A stretch of 64,000 nt of DNA from Strongylocentrotus purpuratus (GCF_000002235.5 NW_022145604.1:33308908-33372907), one strand, 5' to 3'; positions 35,375 through 47,556 are shown, counted from the stretch's first letter. Program-made: numbers and translations. The notes: a model not told the origin generated them from the letters alone.

Positions 35375-36658
35375 TCATCCATAGACTGGTGTGATGGTAA
35401 GTTTAAATATATAGAGTCTACCAGGAGTACAGAAAGCAATCTCCCCTGATCGGAACTCCTGTAGATGATACCAGTTTCTCTCAGAATTCTCAATCTTGTG
35501 ATCAGAGATGAGAGTCTGGACGTGTTTCAGCTCGCTTGTGTACTCATCGATACTAACCAACCCATCAGCATGCTTGACCCAAGCGATTAGGATTGAATTA
35601 TTCTGAGTAACAGCAACGTGCGCCTTTAGTCCCCGTTTCCCTGTCTTGTATTTTTCATTGCCCCCTTTGTCCATCAGTTTTACTCTACCACCATATCTAA
35701 TGATCAATAAGTCATTATAACTAGTGATCTGCTGAGGTATATCCCCATCGCATGGTATCTCTCTGATCGCCTTCCCACCTGCTGGAGAGAATACCTGGAT
35801 CTTCTTGGCTTTGCTGTAGCCGACATAGATAAGATCATTACTGTCTACAGTGAGACTTCTAGTCCCCCCTTCATCTCTACTCAGAGTATCAAACGTTAGG
35901 TCCAGCTTCTCACCATCCTGTGTGTACAGTGTAACGCTATTGTTTTGAGTTCGCACGACATACCGACCATCAGACATAAACCCTACATCATAAATACTGA
36001 CTTCCTTGAGGACTGTCTTCTGCAGCTGACCATCAGCAGAGAAGATGTTGATTCCTCCTTTGCTGTATCCCGTTGCCATACTACCATCGCGTCTAGCAGC
36101 CATGCAATTCATGCAGTCTTTCTTAGAGAGTTCTACATCACATTCCAACTCACATTTCATGAACCTGACCTGACCAATGTTCAACTGATCACATTGATTG
36201 TTAGGTGTGAATATCAGCTCCTCTGCACGGTCAGCTACATCCGTAGCTAGCTTCTTCTCTGGATCATCCCTATCTAGTAAATTCTTTAGGTTATCAGACA
36301 ACAAATCACGAACCTTATTCATATTACCATCTGATGGAGCGTCCATGCTCATACTCGCTATCACACTCGTACTCTCAATACTCTTTATCAGCTTCTCATC
36401 ATCATGTTTCATCTCGTCCAAGCTTTTACACAATTTTTTTTTCTGAGAGTCCAACTGCTTGTCTAATGCTGCTTGTCTCTTCCATATTGTTTGGAGAGAT
36501 TCTTGAAAACTCTTGTTCATTTCCGCCTTTTTGCTGGCAAAGTGATCCGTGACACGCTTCTTCTGATTCTTGATGCAGGTCACGTGACTCTTGATGGCTG
36601 TAACTTTCGTCTCACCTCGGGCCTGTAGAGATACAATTTCGCGCCTTCGTTGAGGCAT
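35375..36658 (-). CDS. RING-less TRIM paralog, second copy
   Basis: This 427-residue open frame is very similar to that at 19176-20471 and clearly related to residues from about 192 to the end of the 619-residue protein. It has a coiled coil (about 5-115) and a complete propeller (about 165-420), and no RING or B-boxes. The start MPQRRREIVS sits at the same out-of-phase ATG as in copy 2, with the same upstream stop and the same one-base insertion. The truncation therefore predates the split of copies 2 and 3. Both frames have stayed open for about 1.28 kb since, which hints at constraint or at a fairly recent split. Confidence 0.7.
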   Translation of the reverse strand: MPQRRREIVSLQARGETKVTAIKSHVTCIKNQKKRVTDHFASKKAEMNKSFQESLQTIWKRQAALDKQLDSQKKKLCKSLDEMKHDDEKLIKSIESTSVIASMSMDAPSDGNMNKVRDLLSDNLKNLLDRDDPEKKLATDVADRAEELIFTPNNQCDQLNIGQVRFMKCELECDVELSKKDCMNCMAARRDGSMATGYSKGGINIFSADGQLQKTVLKEVSIYDVGFMSDGRYVVRTQNNSVTLYTQDGEKLDLTFDTLSRDEGGTRSLTVDSNDLIYVGYSKAKKIQVFSPAGGKAIREIPCDGDIPQQITSYNDLLIIRYGGRVKLMDKGGNEKYKTGKRGLKAHVAVTQNNSILIAWVKHADGLVSIDEYTSELKHVQTLISDHKIENSERNWYHLQEFRSGEIAFCTPGRLYIFKLTITPVYG

Positions 36659-36770
36659 TGTATTCCTCTGTATCTTAAACAGAATGGATGTGTTTTGTAT
36701 ATATGCTTTGTGTTCTTAGCAGAAACCTTTTCTCGAGGAATATCCTTCCCTTTCTGTTGTTAAGTTTTCA
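36659..36770 (-). pseudogene. Remnant of lost TRIM B-box region, copy 3
   Basis: Same residual stretch as at 20472-20590 (GGATGTGTTTTGTATATATG, then TCGAGGA-ATCCTTCCCT). It confirms that the RING and B-box loss is shared by copies 2 and 3. Confidence 0.72.
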
Positions 36771-38231
36771 GCAAACAGTGTCATTGGTAGTCATTCAGAC
36801 AAAGTTTATAACTTATGACAAAGTGTTTGTCTTATAGTTAGTGCTATAATTAACTAAAGTAACTTAGTGTAATGAGATGAGTGGGTGTATTTACAGTCGT
36901 GTATATTCTCCTTCCTGTTGTCAATCACTTTACATGATATCTGCTGCAGATCAAGAACAAGTCAGGAGGCAGTCTGAGGAGGACTAAAGATGATCTCATT
37001 TCTTCTGATCCGTACTCCTTACACAATGAGGTAACTGGCCCTGTGAAAATTAAAAAAAAAGAATAACAATTGACAATAATATAGGTTTTCTTGACCAATT
37101 TCGCTGCATTTTCAGTCCGTTTGATAAAACATTCATTTAATTTATTTACGGCGAAGACTGTCATTCAAAAATGCACTTTTGTCATTCAATTTAGAGTATC
37201 AGTGGAGGGACTTTTTACTTTCATCTTTCGAAATAATTCCGTCTAGCCAGTCTGCCAAGATTCATTCAATTTTGTCGGCATTTGTCGAAAGGTGAACTCA
37301 GGCATTACAATTAACGAAACGACAGTTAATTTCGTTAAGTGTATTTATAATTTTACTTGCCAATCCGTTTCAAGTTGCGTGCATTCAATGTTTATAATTG
37401 GCAAATTATTACATCAGTGTTCATAACCATTATAGTCTTTGAAACCCGTCTCCCACCAGTTTTACCAAAATATATCAATGGATATACCAACTGCATAAAA
37501 ATGGACAAAAATGTTTTGCTCAATACTTTGGAAATAATATCAAATTTATCAAAACTATCACCTGATTACCCAAACAGTTTCCTGTTTTCATGATTTTAAT
37601 GTGGACCGTCATTTTGATAAGCTATTGAAGGCCTAATTATTTTGTTTTTATATACCTCTCTTTAGAAATCTAGCCATCTGATTGGACGAAATCGGGTCGT
37701 GATTTTAGCCACCCCCCGCCAACCGGTCCACCTACCGGTTTATAATATTTTAAAAGATGCCTGCATGCCCCGGTTAACGGGCCAGATAAATAAATTTTGA
37801 TGCGATTCCCGTTGGTTTACGTATTAAAACCTTCTTTGCGCGAGCAAGGATACCATAGAGTATTTTTGTCTGCGATTCCCAAATGATTGTAACATTAAGT
37901 CATCATTCCAGCGAAGATTAACAGTTTTTCAGATTTTCCGTGATGTTTTAACCAATCTTTACTCATGAAAAGGCTAAGGTAAGAATTCTTGATAGATTTT
38001 TGTGTCAATTCGGTATATAAAAGACATATCGACTGCTTTAATGTTCGAGGCCTGGTTGTTGGCTCTATGGGACGTTTCATTCTACCATTACCCCGAGGCG
38101 CGCCTGTGTGGGCGGTGCGCCGAGGCCTATAAAACAGCCGGGCCTCTCATATCAGTCGATATATCTATAATAATTGGCCCAACCACGTCAATTGGTCGTT
38201 ATGAAGTGTTTCTTCGCTGCTTAAAATGGAA

Positions 38232-38720
38232 CCTTATACCAGTGGCGGATCCAGGAGGGGGGGGGGGGGGGGGCGGCGGGCCCCTCCCCTGGGGAAAAAA
38301 AAAGGTAAAAACACGTTAATTTTACCTATATTTGGAGACGGGCCCCCTCCCCGGGTGGTCAAGGGGGGGGGGGTGCGATTGTCAAATTTCCGAGGGAAAA
38401 AAACAAAACAAAAACAAAAACAATGTGAGCGAGGGAAAGATGGACGAGAAGAGAAAAAAAACGTGAGATAACATTAGGAGATAGTATAATGCTCTTCAAA
38501 GATTGTAATATGTGAATTCACCTCTAACAAGAAATGATGATAAAGAACAGATGATATTAACAAAAAACTGACTCTTGATGTTTATTGTTTGTAAATATCC
38601 CTGTTACAGTGGCTATGATCTCGTCATGTTTACTCTAGTTATTCATATTCTTATAACAAGTTAAAACATCAGTATTGATTATCGTGGGACAAAAGTCACC
38701 CGATACTTCTTTTTCTTTAA
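38232..38720. mobile_element. Fragment with hAT-type end, plus repeat R2
   Basis: CAGTGGCGGATCCAGGA at about 38240-38256 resembles the terminal repeat of the hAT-like element at 27773. It is followed by a G run and C/G-rich sequence. No matching second end was found. From about 38400 the sequence follows repeat R2 of 22970-23420. Confidence 0.5.
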
Positions 38721-40555
38721 AGTGGAAATTCAAAGAAAATCACAAATATGTCAACTAATATATCACTAGAAACTGGTAAGCTTACAGATGGCCATCGTAC
38801 AAGTTTTAGGTCAACTACATATCGGGTGATTTATAAAAATAGAAATAAAACCACCTCCATATCATCTGGGATATACGAGAGAGATTCGCCAGAAAAATAA
38901 CGATGTTTTAATGACGTCACACGATGCACCAATACTGCCTAAGCAGACGACATCCAATAAAGAATGAACATAATTGCAAAGCTATTATTTTTTTAAATTA
39001 TAACGAGTTTAGTGTATACATTATGTGATGGTATTTCAAACCATTCAAAAGGGGATATGAAACCGAAATCTAAAATCTGAAAACTAAAATCTTTTGTTTG
39101 TAAATACACAGGGTAGGGGTTAATTAACAATCAAAGAAACCAGACTTTCAAATTGAAAAAAACACGGAAAGATATTAGGGACGGAATTTGTTCCCTCTTG
39201 AAACGCTGAACATACCGCGGTGTGTGCAGCTGAAAATACAATGGTGTTTTGTTTTCTTTACAAGCGATAGATTCCTTTGTTTTTGTATCGCTGCATTTGT
39301 CATCAAAATAAAACCACGCGAAGGGTTTGGAGTGAGGCAATAGATTATACACTTAGCCTGACGGTAGTGAAGTAAGAGAATGAACTCAAGAGAAGATGAA
39401 AAAAGGCATTGAAAATGTGTGAGATGTCATGGGACATCGTCTGCTTGTGCAAACTATGTTTCTGTAATTCCTATTACTGAAAAAGAAGGTTTGACATTTG
39501 ATAGACATGCATGTAATTTATTAATTTTTTTTCTTCAAACTTCTTACATTAGCATGAAATAATGAAAAAAATGAAGACTTGCACTCAGGTAATTTTTTCA
39601 ACTCATAATATTCTGATTTAGCAGTCATAAATGTGTCGCTCATAAAAAAAAATATTATGAATATAGCAATATGTAATAATAAATACAAGTACATGTTATT
39701 CAAGTCACCTCTTTTTGTAAATATGCCTCAAACTATCTTCTGAAGGAAATATAATTAAAAACAGTGAAAAGTTACAACCTGTTGATCTGTGTTAAATCTA
39801 TGGAAAAGATTAGATAAATATTTTGAACAGTTTTTAAAAATTACTACAACTGTACTTTCTTAATCTACATATAGTTACAACTGAGTTACTAAAGAAGAAA
39901 AAATGGGTAAGTGGAATGGCGAAAGCCATCTGGAACAGATAAGTTACAGTTATACTGTCATTGAACATACAACCTGTATAAAGCACATTTAAAGTCAGAA
40001 TATAAAATACGAATACGAATATGTGGATCCCGAGGAATTTATCATACATATTAAAAACTTCATAAACACATGGAGTTTTATGGTTAATAATGTATACATC
40101 GATGCATGTCTAACGGCCACGCCACGCCGTCTTCTATTATGATGAAATAATAGAATCGAGCTCCGAGTGAAATCAGGGTTTTGTATTGGTCCGCTAGCTA
40201 TATGACTTTCACTCGGGGGTGGGGTTAGTCTCAAATAGACTACTGTATCAGTGTATGATATTATATTATTAAAATATAAAATACAAAGAGACAAATCCAG
40301 AAATAAAGTGCTTGGACACGATTTGAATTACGATGTCACTTGGTAATTATTTAATTAATATAAATGACAAATCTCATCCATCAACTCAGGATAATAGAAA
40401 TAATATAATTTATATATAAATGTTGCAATAAATATAATTGCAAAGTATTCTTAAGAGTAAAGGGCAACTTAATTCTTACTTAATTAGTTACAGTCTAAAG
40501 GGGAAGGGAAGGGATAGGTTAATGGAAATGAAGTTAGTAATTATGGCCACTTAGC
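38721..40555. other. No recognised gene
   Basis: AT-rich DNA. Several open frames of 60-110 codons occur on both strands with no recognisable motif and no repeat match seen within the window. Confidence 0.5.
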
Positions 40556-40559
40556 TCGC

Positions 40560-40770
40560 TGATATTTCGATCGAGGACTTGACTTGGAACGGGATGCGAC
40601 TGGGACGAACTTGGACGAGACTTGGAGGAACTTGACTTGGCGGGAACAAAGCTGGGCAGGATACGACAGGAACGAAGCTGGACTTGACTTGGCGGGACTG
40701 GAACTTGACGGGTACGGGAACGAAGCTGGACGTGACTTTGGACTAAACTGGATACAGTTCTTTTATAGCG
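40560..40770. repeat. Imperfect minisatellite with GGAACGAAGCTGGAC
   Basis: Words such as GACTTGACTTGGCGGGA and GGAACGAAGCTGGAC recur at irregular 15-50-base spacing. They produce spurious Glu/Gly/Asp- and Ser/Pro-rich frames on the two strands. Confidence 0.65.
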
Positions 40771-40984
40771 TGGAACAGACACTTTCCCAAATGACTTGAG
40801 CCGAAGTTGACATTGAGTAGGCTTTAAAATACGGAAGGTGTATTTCAGAATTTACTCAACCTCTCGAAGTGTCTACACTGTCGCTCGCTGATATTTCTCC
40901 AAAGTCCAAATCTTGCAGTATGTTGTATACTGGATATTTGAAGCACTGATGATTATTAAAAATGTATTAACAGGAGAAGGGTTT

Positions 40985-41072
40985 CGGATGAGGAGGTTCC
41001 AGGTGGGGGTTTCCAAGTGAGGGGGTTCCAAGTGAGGGGGTTCCAAGTGAGGGGATTCCAAGTGAGGATTTC
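40985..41072. repeat. 15-bp tandem repeat, about five units
   Basis: The unit is GGGGGTTCCAAGTGA. Units are perfect in the centre and degenerate at both sides. The minus-strand frame is a Pro/His/Leu-Glu repeat with no sign of being a gene. Confidence 0.85.
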
Positions 41073-41547
41073 ATGCAGGGGATAGGGGTTTTATACCTAA
41101 TTACATATTCACAATCTCGATTCTGAGATCTCCTCCAGACCTACAAAATATTCTTACCCTAAACTTAACTATTTCATTATTATTACTGTAGGTGACTGGG
41201 CGGGCATAATACTTGATGGACACTCAAACAGTGTTCCTGAACCATTCATTCTTACATTCTGATTGGGCGAAAGAAAAAATAAGGGGAAGGAGTAGAAAAT
41301 ACAAATGCTCATTGGTCAGTTGGGTATATTCCTGCTACTACTTTCTTTGGTGACTCAGCTCCTTTTACCAAGAAAACAAATGTTTTGTCTTCCAGCCCAA
41401 ACTGGTATTTGTAGAGGGATAATTTATTTGCCTGTTTCCCACTATTTGCCTGTTCATAATCAGTCAACACAAACACTGGTTGAATCTGGGCTTTGTCTAC
41501 AAACATCCTGTTCTTGGAATCTTTGGACCAGTGGAAAATGACCAAGT

Positions 41548-41718
41548 ATCATCTCACTGTAGTTCGCTGACCTCAAGTAGGAAGAAAGATGATGAAATAG
41601 GAAAGGGAAAGAGAGAGAGAGAGAGAGAAAGGGTATCGTCTCACTGTAGTTTGCTGACCTCCAGTAGAGAGGATGATGCAATAAGAGAGAGAGAGAGAGA
41701 GATGCAATAAAAGAGAGA
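41548..41718. repeat. Duplicated block with (GA)n runs
   Basis: TCTCACTGTAGTTYGCTGAC-CTCMAGTAGRRAG followed by a purine-rich tail occurs at 41551 and again at 41638, separated by (GA)n tracts. It is probably slippage or a local tandem duplication. Confidence 0.75.
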
Positions 41719-41799
41719 GGGGGGTTACCTGGTTTAAAGGGAGATATCTCTACTTCGCTACATCTTCCCCTTGGCCACTTGAATGGCGACCTCGCCATT

Positions 41800-42430
41800 C
41801 CCAACAATGGAATATAAAAGAACACACCTCACTTAAGTACAACTGTCTTTCCTATACTTATGGTTTACCAAATGACATCTGAAATACTATTACAACACTC
41901 AATTGATGCCTACTGCGCTCATATACAAGATATGAAGGCAATAGCATATAACACAATTATACTTTATGATAAAAGTACATGTATGTACACAAGTCATGTC
42001 CTATTACATAACAACAGAGATTAAACTCCATCTTTACAAATCCATCTATAAAAACGTCAGTGCAAACTTAAAATAAGTCAAATGCATATCTAAAATGCAA
42101 ATAATTACACAAAATATTATCATGTCGGTATATCCTCAGATTCCCAAACAAAATTAAATCAAGCGATATTGTGTCAAAGCACAATATATCATAATATACA
42201 TCATTTATGACTGTATCTATGAGTGCAAAGATACACAATGTATAATAAGAACTACATTTATTTTACTATTTGTCTCCAAAAAAAAGTAACACAACTAAAA
42301 CATCTTAACCTTCACATAAAATTAAAGTGATAACCTCTTGGCACACACTATAATCTAAGTAAGTAAGAACAACAACAACCCCTTTTCACCAAAAGCAGCA
42401 CCACAATTCCTCATAAAACAAAACGTCATT
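41800..42430. other. No recognised gene
   Basis: AT-rich, with no long open frame, no repeat match seen within the window and no RNA-gene signature. Confidence 0.5.
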
Positions 42431-42935
42431 TTTTTTTTATAGATAAGCTTATCTAGTGGGCGCGGGCATCTTTGTGACTGTCTCGGGGGACAGTCCTCCT
42501 CTTCAATTGAGGCGGCCTATTGCTACTCACACGGCCATTTTCTGTTTCTCATAAGTGTGATGATTCAGTACCTTACAGTCAGCCCGCAGCTGGTTGCGTG
42601 ATATCTACTGTCTTGAATACGAAGGGCGAGAATACATCCCCGAATGTACATCCCTTAATTCCGCGGAGAAAGGGTATTTTACCATGAAACTTCAGGTATA
42701 GTTAGATTAACTTGATGATACCAAACCAGGTACATAAAGATAAATCAAATGGCTTATTACTGCTAAACAATGGTTTAAGAAACTGCAATTTCTATTCATC
42801 GGTACTGTTTATGGCAAAATACTTTCAAATTACACATGTACTACATGTACATTGCTTTTGTTTTCTTTAATCATTTCTTCACACCCAAGATCAAACCTTC
42901 CTATGTATATACAAAACAAAACATGTGGCTATGAA
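42431..42935. repeat. Fragments of dispersed repeats
   Basis: 42535-42600 matches 27417-27476 of repeat R1 (GTTTCTCATAAGTGTGATGA and AGTCAGCCCGCA). 42835-42930 matches the left edge of duplicon copy 3 (TTTCTTCACACCCAAGATCA). The two are separated by unassigned DNA. Confidence 0.6.
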
Positions 42936-43867
42936 CACACAGTGTATAAATCACTCTATAGCAATATCGTCCTGTACATTTTACACTGCACAAAGATAAA
43001 TTAATGATGTTTAGGCCTCTTCGTCATAAGGCATGATACACGTACATGTAGTGGCATAGTGCAATTGATATTTACTAATATTTTTAAAATCAATTTTCAC
43101 AATTAATATAATTACCAAATTAAATTGCTATATTACCGTAGACGTCTTTAAAGTCTTTAAAAAAATAGCTTGCATTACTAATGATACCAGAATAGTTTAA
43201 GATAAGTGTTTGACGTTGAGAAGGTTTAATGTTGGCATTTTACTATTTGATAAGGCTTAAAACATTTGACAAAACTTTCGTAGCCTCGTATTTTTTTTTT
43301 ACTTAAACAAATACAAGGGTGCATTTGTATAAACTATCAAATAAGAATATATCACATTTATCAAACTACCGTAACAAAGAAATTCGAGACGGCAGGGTGA
43401 GAACGACCTCGCCCAGCTCGGCTTTTCGAACAAACCTGATCACATGGGACTACACTCATGTTATGTTGCGTATCACCTGACCTGGGATACGTCAGCAACA
43501 ACATTTTTTTTGCGCAGTTGATACCTGAATTTTGTTTTCTAAATGGAGGAATTCCGTGGGCTTTTCCCAAATCTCGCAAGAATTTTGCAATGGATTTGGG
43601 TTCATATATACGGCCGTAACGTGAATCTATATAGATTCGCCGAGAACAGCTTTTTCGCGCTGGAAGTGTCTCGGGCGCTGTATTCTGACCATGTTTCTTA
43701 CTGATTATCTTGTCATGTGATCGAAGAAAAATATATTACTTTTAGGGTGGGTCCATTTATTTTAAAGGGGGAGGGACACAATGTGGGTATGATGGTCGGA
43801 GGGGGGGGGGGGGACGAAGTCCCTTGGTGTAAATAAATCCATGTATGATATTTTCTATTTCGACCAA

Positions 43868-43868
<1 letters not shown>
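42936..43868. other. No recognised gene
   Basis: Unassigned DNA with a poly-T run at about 43291, a poly-G run at about 43800-43812 and no convincing coding sequence. Confidence 0.5.

Positions 43869-43903
<35 letters not shown>
43869..43903. repeat. (TA)n microsatellite
   Basis: About 17 uninterrupted TA units. Confidence 0.95.
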
Positions 43904-43910
<7 letters not shown>

Positions 43911-43945
43911 TATTTCATATTACTGGGGTTATTCGATGGAAAAAA

Positions 43946-44100
43946 AAACAGTGCTATGGTTCAGTAGTAAAGTCTCGTACCCAGAAGGTTCCAGGTCCCT
44001 GGTTCCAAACCGACGCGCTTGTCATTTCGGATTAGGCACCGTGTTTCACGGTCTTTCAGATTGGCTATGATTTTTTTAATAAAACAAAGCAGCAAAATAG
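43946..44100 (+). mobile_element. tRNA-like SINE fragment
   Basis: TGGTTCAGTAGTAAAG resembles a tRNA A box and GGTTCCAAACC a B box, at suitable spacing. A body with GTGTTTCACGGTCTTTC follows, then AT-rich sequence. The arms do not close as a real tRNA. Confidence 0.5.
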
Positions 44101-44369
44101 AAATACAATAAAATACATATAGCTTGTATCAAGTGTTCATTCCTGTCATAATGTACATTTTAAAGTTTGAATTACGGGGTCACTTTGGAAAAAATAGGTG
44201 CTCTTTGTTTGAAAGAGCTAGAAATTTCACGAAAAGGGATTCATTTTAGGGGTATTCGCGAATTCGATTTGTTTTTATTATCAAGAGAATGCGATGGGCG
44301 TAGAGAGTGGGCACTCTACAAGAGGGCTTGCCAGAGCCATCTATACACAAAGTTTTGCAAACTTTGTTT

Positions 44370-44480
44370 CACTGGGTCACAACATGGCGTATATTCTTTT
44401 GTTTTGTGCTTGTCCAACAAAGCAGTAGTGGCCATCTTATGTCAAACTCGAACCGGGTCGGCCAAACTATGTGTATAGAT
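44370..44480. repeat. Dispersed repeat, inverted partner of 13050-13200
   Basis: Shares GGTCACAACATGGCGTATAT and CCAACAAAGCAGTA with the other copy in the opposite orientation. Near 44510-44545 a TTTCAAGTAG unit is repeated three times, possibly another LINE tail. Confidence 0.6.
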
Positions 44481-44581
44481 TACTCTGGTGCTCGCCAGAG
44501 CAATTGATTATTATTGTTTCAAGTAGTTTCAAGTAGTTTCAAGATCTAAGCTCAATTAGAGAAATCGACTTTGGTAGATTT

Positions 44582-44913
44582 TGGTGGTTTACGTACGGGA
44601 CAAAATAGCATAGATCTCATCGTACCGTACAACTTTGAAGAGCGCCAACCTAAACAAAATTTCGACATGAGTCTGAGTCTGAGATTGTCTGCTTTGTAAC
44701 CTATCGAATTGTGACATCGATGATGATGTAAAATGTGAAAATGACGCTGATAGTGATACTTATTTGTGATGATGATGATGATCTTGTAGATGATGATGAT
44801 GATGCTGCTGACGATGATGATGTTGACATCTTCATAAATTTAATGTGTATTTACAATATGTTATTATTATCATCATCAGCAGCATAATCTTCCTCATCCA
44901 TCACAACTACCAA

Positions 44914-44949
<36 letters not shown>

Positions 44950-45060
44950 TATCATATTCATCATTATCATCATCATCATCCTCATCATTATTGCAATCAG
45001 CATCATCATCAGTATCACAATTATTTTCACATTTCACATCAAAATAATAAATAAAGAAAT
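44582..45060 (-). repeat. TRIM duplicon copy 4, part 1
   Basis: Matches 13552-13990 of copy 2, including the GAT/CAT microsatellite and the unique lead-in (GGTTTACGTACGGGACA, GAGCGCCAACCTAAAACAAA-like words). It ends in an (AAAT)n tract, after which unrelated elements begin. Confidence 0.8.
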
Positions 45061-45082
45061 AAATAAATAAATAAATAAATAT

Positions 45083-45390
45083 TTGCAGGTCAAAAAATTC
45101 AAGCTAGTGACTGGCAACCTTGAGGCAAGCTTGTATGGTTTAGAAAACAATTCATCTTGGGCAGCATTTCATATATTTTCCTGTAGCTTTTTCCTATGCT
45201 TCAGCTCTTTTTTCCTATTAAAGCATGTTGAGGGCCTTTTTCAAAGCTATAACGCAGTATATAAGTTTTGTATTATTATTATCATGTGTGTGTGTGTATA
45301 TGACCATAAAATGATTCTCTGATTATACCTCATTAGCAAAGAATCGTAGGATTTGAGATAATAATAAAAGTGCGCATAAACTTTTAAACG
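45083..45390. repeat. Repeat R3 fragment
   Basis: Inverted match to the end of the AAGCTTGC-rich repeat (26470-26760): GGTCAAAAAATTCAAGCT, GGCAGCATTTCATATATTT, CATGTTGAGGGCCTTTTTC. It sits between duplicon part 1 and the LINE. Confidence 0.75.
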
Positions 45391-45758
45391 AGCGGACGTG
45401 TCTTGACGGAGCTCTGTCTTTTGATTATACTTGCCAGTTATATGCACTATTGAGGATTCATTTTTGATTTTGTACTGTGCTGTTACATTTGGAATACCTG
45501 TGTCTTCGAATATTTCTGACGATCATTTTCCTGGATTGCAAAGTGGTTTGTTTTGCTCTAATTTGATCTTGCATTCATCGTGTGATTCACCGTTATCATT
45601 ACTGGATTAGATCGAAATATTGTTGTTTATTTGCGGATTAAACACCACAACTTTAATACAGCACAGATTGAACCTAAGAGGTCTTCAGCAAATGGACGCA
45701 GATAAGGTACGACTAATTCACATGTGCATTATTATTCTTATCTTGCCTACATTTTGAA

Positions 45759-46595
45759 TTGATATCATACATTTCCAAGATGGCGGCGACCAGTGCAATT
45801 TTGGCGCCAACTGATTCTGAAAGGACTAATGATGATTTGGTGGGGATGATTACCTCCAACAATGTCTTCCTAAAAGCTATAAATGACATCGTCAAAAGCT
45901 CTTGTCAAAAGGAATTTGTATCCCTCCTAGACACAATTGAAAAGCTAGAAGGTCGTTTGCTTGAGCTTGAGTCATCCATTTTTGATAAAGACTTAAAGAT
46001 CAATCACCTCACTCTGAAAGCTGAACAAAAATCATCACAGATCAGTGCCCTGATGCGGACCTGCAACGATCAAGAACAATACTCGCGAAGGAATTGTGTT
46101 CGCTTTTTCGGCGTTCCTGAGAATAAGAACGAAGATACTACGGCTATTGTGTGCAAGATCGCAGAGGAAAAGCTTGGAATTCAGCTTCATCCTAGCGCAA
46201 TTGACAGATCTCACCGAGTAGGAGTCCCAATCAAAGACCAAGCATCGGTCCGTGACCAAGAAACCTCCCACGATACCGGGAACGCGAAACCCAGTAGTCA
46301 TGACAACGACAAGAAAATGCGCAAAAAGCGATCCCGTCCAATAATTGTCAAGTTTGTGTCGTACCAAGCTAGGAAATCGGTGTTAGTACAACGACGCAAG
46401 ATGAAAGACACTGGTATATCGATCCATGAAGACCTCACCAAACACAACCAGCGTTTGCTTTATGAAACGAGGAATCATAGCAAAGTTCTCAAAACATGGA
46501 CATCGGATGGACATGTCGTCGCACTCCTTCCTGCCACCGGTGGGAAGACAGTGACTAAGGGAATCAGAGACTTTGAGGACTTGAGAACACTTTGA
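45759..46595 (+). CDS. LINE ORF1 protein with coiled coil and RRM-like fold
   Basis: The product has 278 residues and an open frame. An N-terminal stretch is followed by a leucine/glutamate-rich coiled coil (about residues 55-105) and an L1-ORF1-like RNA-binding domain with NCVRFFGVPENKNEDT, AIDRSHRVG and RPIIVKFVSYQARKSVL. A basic C-terminus with EDLTKHNQRLL follows. The role is RNA binding and RNP assembly for retrotransposition. ATGs are at 45759 and at MAATSAILAP, the latter within a better local context; either could be the start. ORF2 begins about 65 bases downstream. Confidence 0.85.
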   Translation: MISYISKMAATSAILAPTDSERTNDDLVGMITSNNVFLKAINDIVKSSCQKEFVSLLDTIEKLEGRLLELESSIFDKDLKINHLTLKAEQKSSQISALMRTCNDQEQYSRRNCVRFFGVPENKNEDTTAIVCKIAEEKLGIQLHPSAIDRSHRVGVPIKDQASVRDQETSHDTGNAKPSSHDNDKKMRKKRSRPIIVKFVSYQARKSVLVQRRKMKDTGISIHEDLTKHNQRLLYETRNHSKVLKTWTSDGHVVALLPATGGKTVTKGIRDFEDLRTL

Positions 46596-46660
46596 TATAT
46601 ATTTTTTTCTTTTTCTTTTTCAATCAATTTTATGAATAAATTTGTACCGACTCTTTTTTT

Positions 46661-47496
46661 ATGGTTAAATATCCATGCAGTAAATGTAATAAAGCAGTAA
46701 GGAAAAACCAAAAGGCCCTGTTATGTACTTCGTGTACAAAATATAGTATGTGAAGGAATTCCTAAATGCAAATACGATGATACGAATGAATCTTTTAAAA
46801 ATTGGCAATGTACTGTATGTACTCTGAAACATTTTCCCTTTTGGGAACAAGAAGATATCTCTCCCGTAGAAACTTATCTTAGATATTCTCATCTTGCGAA
46901 TATTATACATGATTCTACTTCGAATGAAGATAATAGATACAGTATACTTTGTGATTTTCCCGGCAAAGGAAAAGGGCATTAAATTAGCACACCTTAACAT
47001 AAGAAGTTTAAGAAATCAAGTTACAGATGTAAAACAATTTATAATGTCAAACCCCTTCGACATTTTAGGACTATCCGAAACATGGTTAAATGAGGATTTT
47101 TCAAATCATATGATTTCTATCGATGGTTACAAAATTGAAAGAAATGACAGGGATGCCACTGGCGGTGGTGGTGTAGGATGTTACATTAACGAGAAATGTA
47201 ATTACTTAAGAAGAACAGATCTTGAAACAAAGGAGCTAGAACTCATGTGGCTAGAAATCAAAAGAACAAGTAGTAGTTCGATCTTTGTTGGTATTTTATA
47301 CAGGAAACCTTCCTGCCCAGGTACATTTTTTACCGTCCTTGAAGGGAATATTGAGAAAGTAATGTCATTGTCAAATAATATTGTTTTGCTAGGTGATTTC
47401 AACTGTAATATGAGAAATGATAATACATTGTCTAAAAATGTTAAGGATATTTGTCGTATTTGTCAGCTTAATCAATTAATCAATGAGCCTACATGA
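46661..47496 (+). pseudogene. LINE ORF2 N-terminal part: PHD-like finger and APE endonuclease
   Basis: From the ATG at 46661 the frame reads MVKYPCSKCNKAVRKNQKA with a CxxC...CxxC pattern. It resumes after a frameshift as CKYDD...WQCTVC, together resembling a PHD zinc finger. The endonuclease follows (HLNIRSLRNQ, LGLSETWLNED, GGGGVGCYIN, LYRKPS, LLGDFNCN). An in-frame TGA ends this frame at 47494, most simply a CGA-to-TGA change, since homology continues directly (TPHGSTLIDLIL, then SDHCLI). Confidence 0.82.
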
Positions 47497-47556
47497 GTTA
47501 CACCTCATGGTAGTACACTCATTGATTTAATACTTACCTCGAATTCTATTGCTAAC

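Larger units (their letters stand above)
32110..37620 (-). repeat. TRIM duplicon, copy 3
   Basis: 32340-33140 matches 16200-17750 and 53380-54480. 33279-33900 matches 1-620 of copy 1. The TRIM gene and about 950 bases beyond match copy 2. It contains one private insertion, the element at 33903-34851. The leftmost 100 bases also match 42835-42930. Confidence 0.85.

Noticed and set aside
39521-40294. Short hydrophobic frames that might be small membrane proteins
   Set aside because: AT-rich composition gives Phe/Ile/Leu-rich chance frames; there is no conserved start context or homologous copy in the window.
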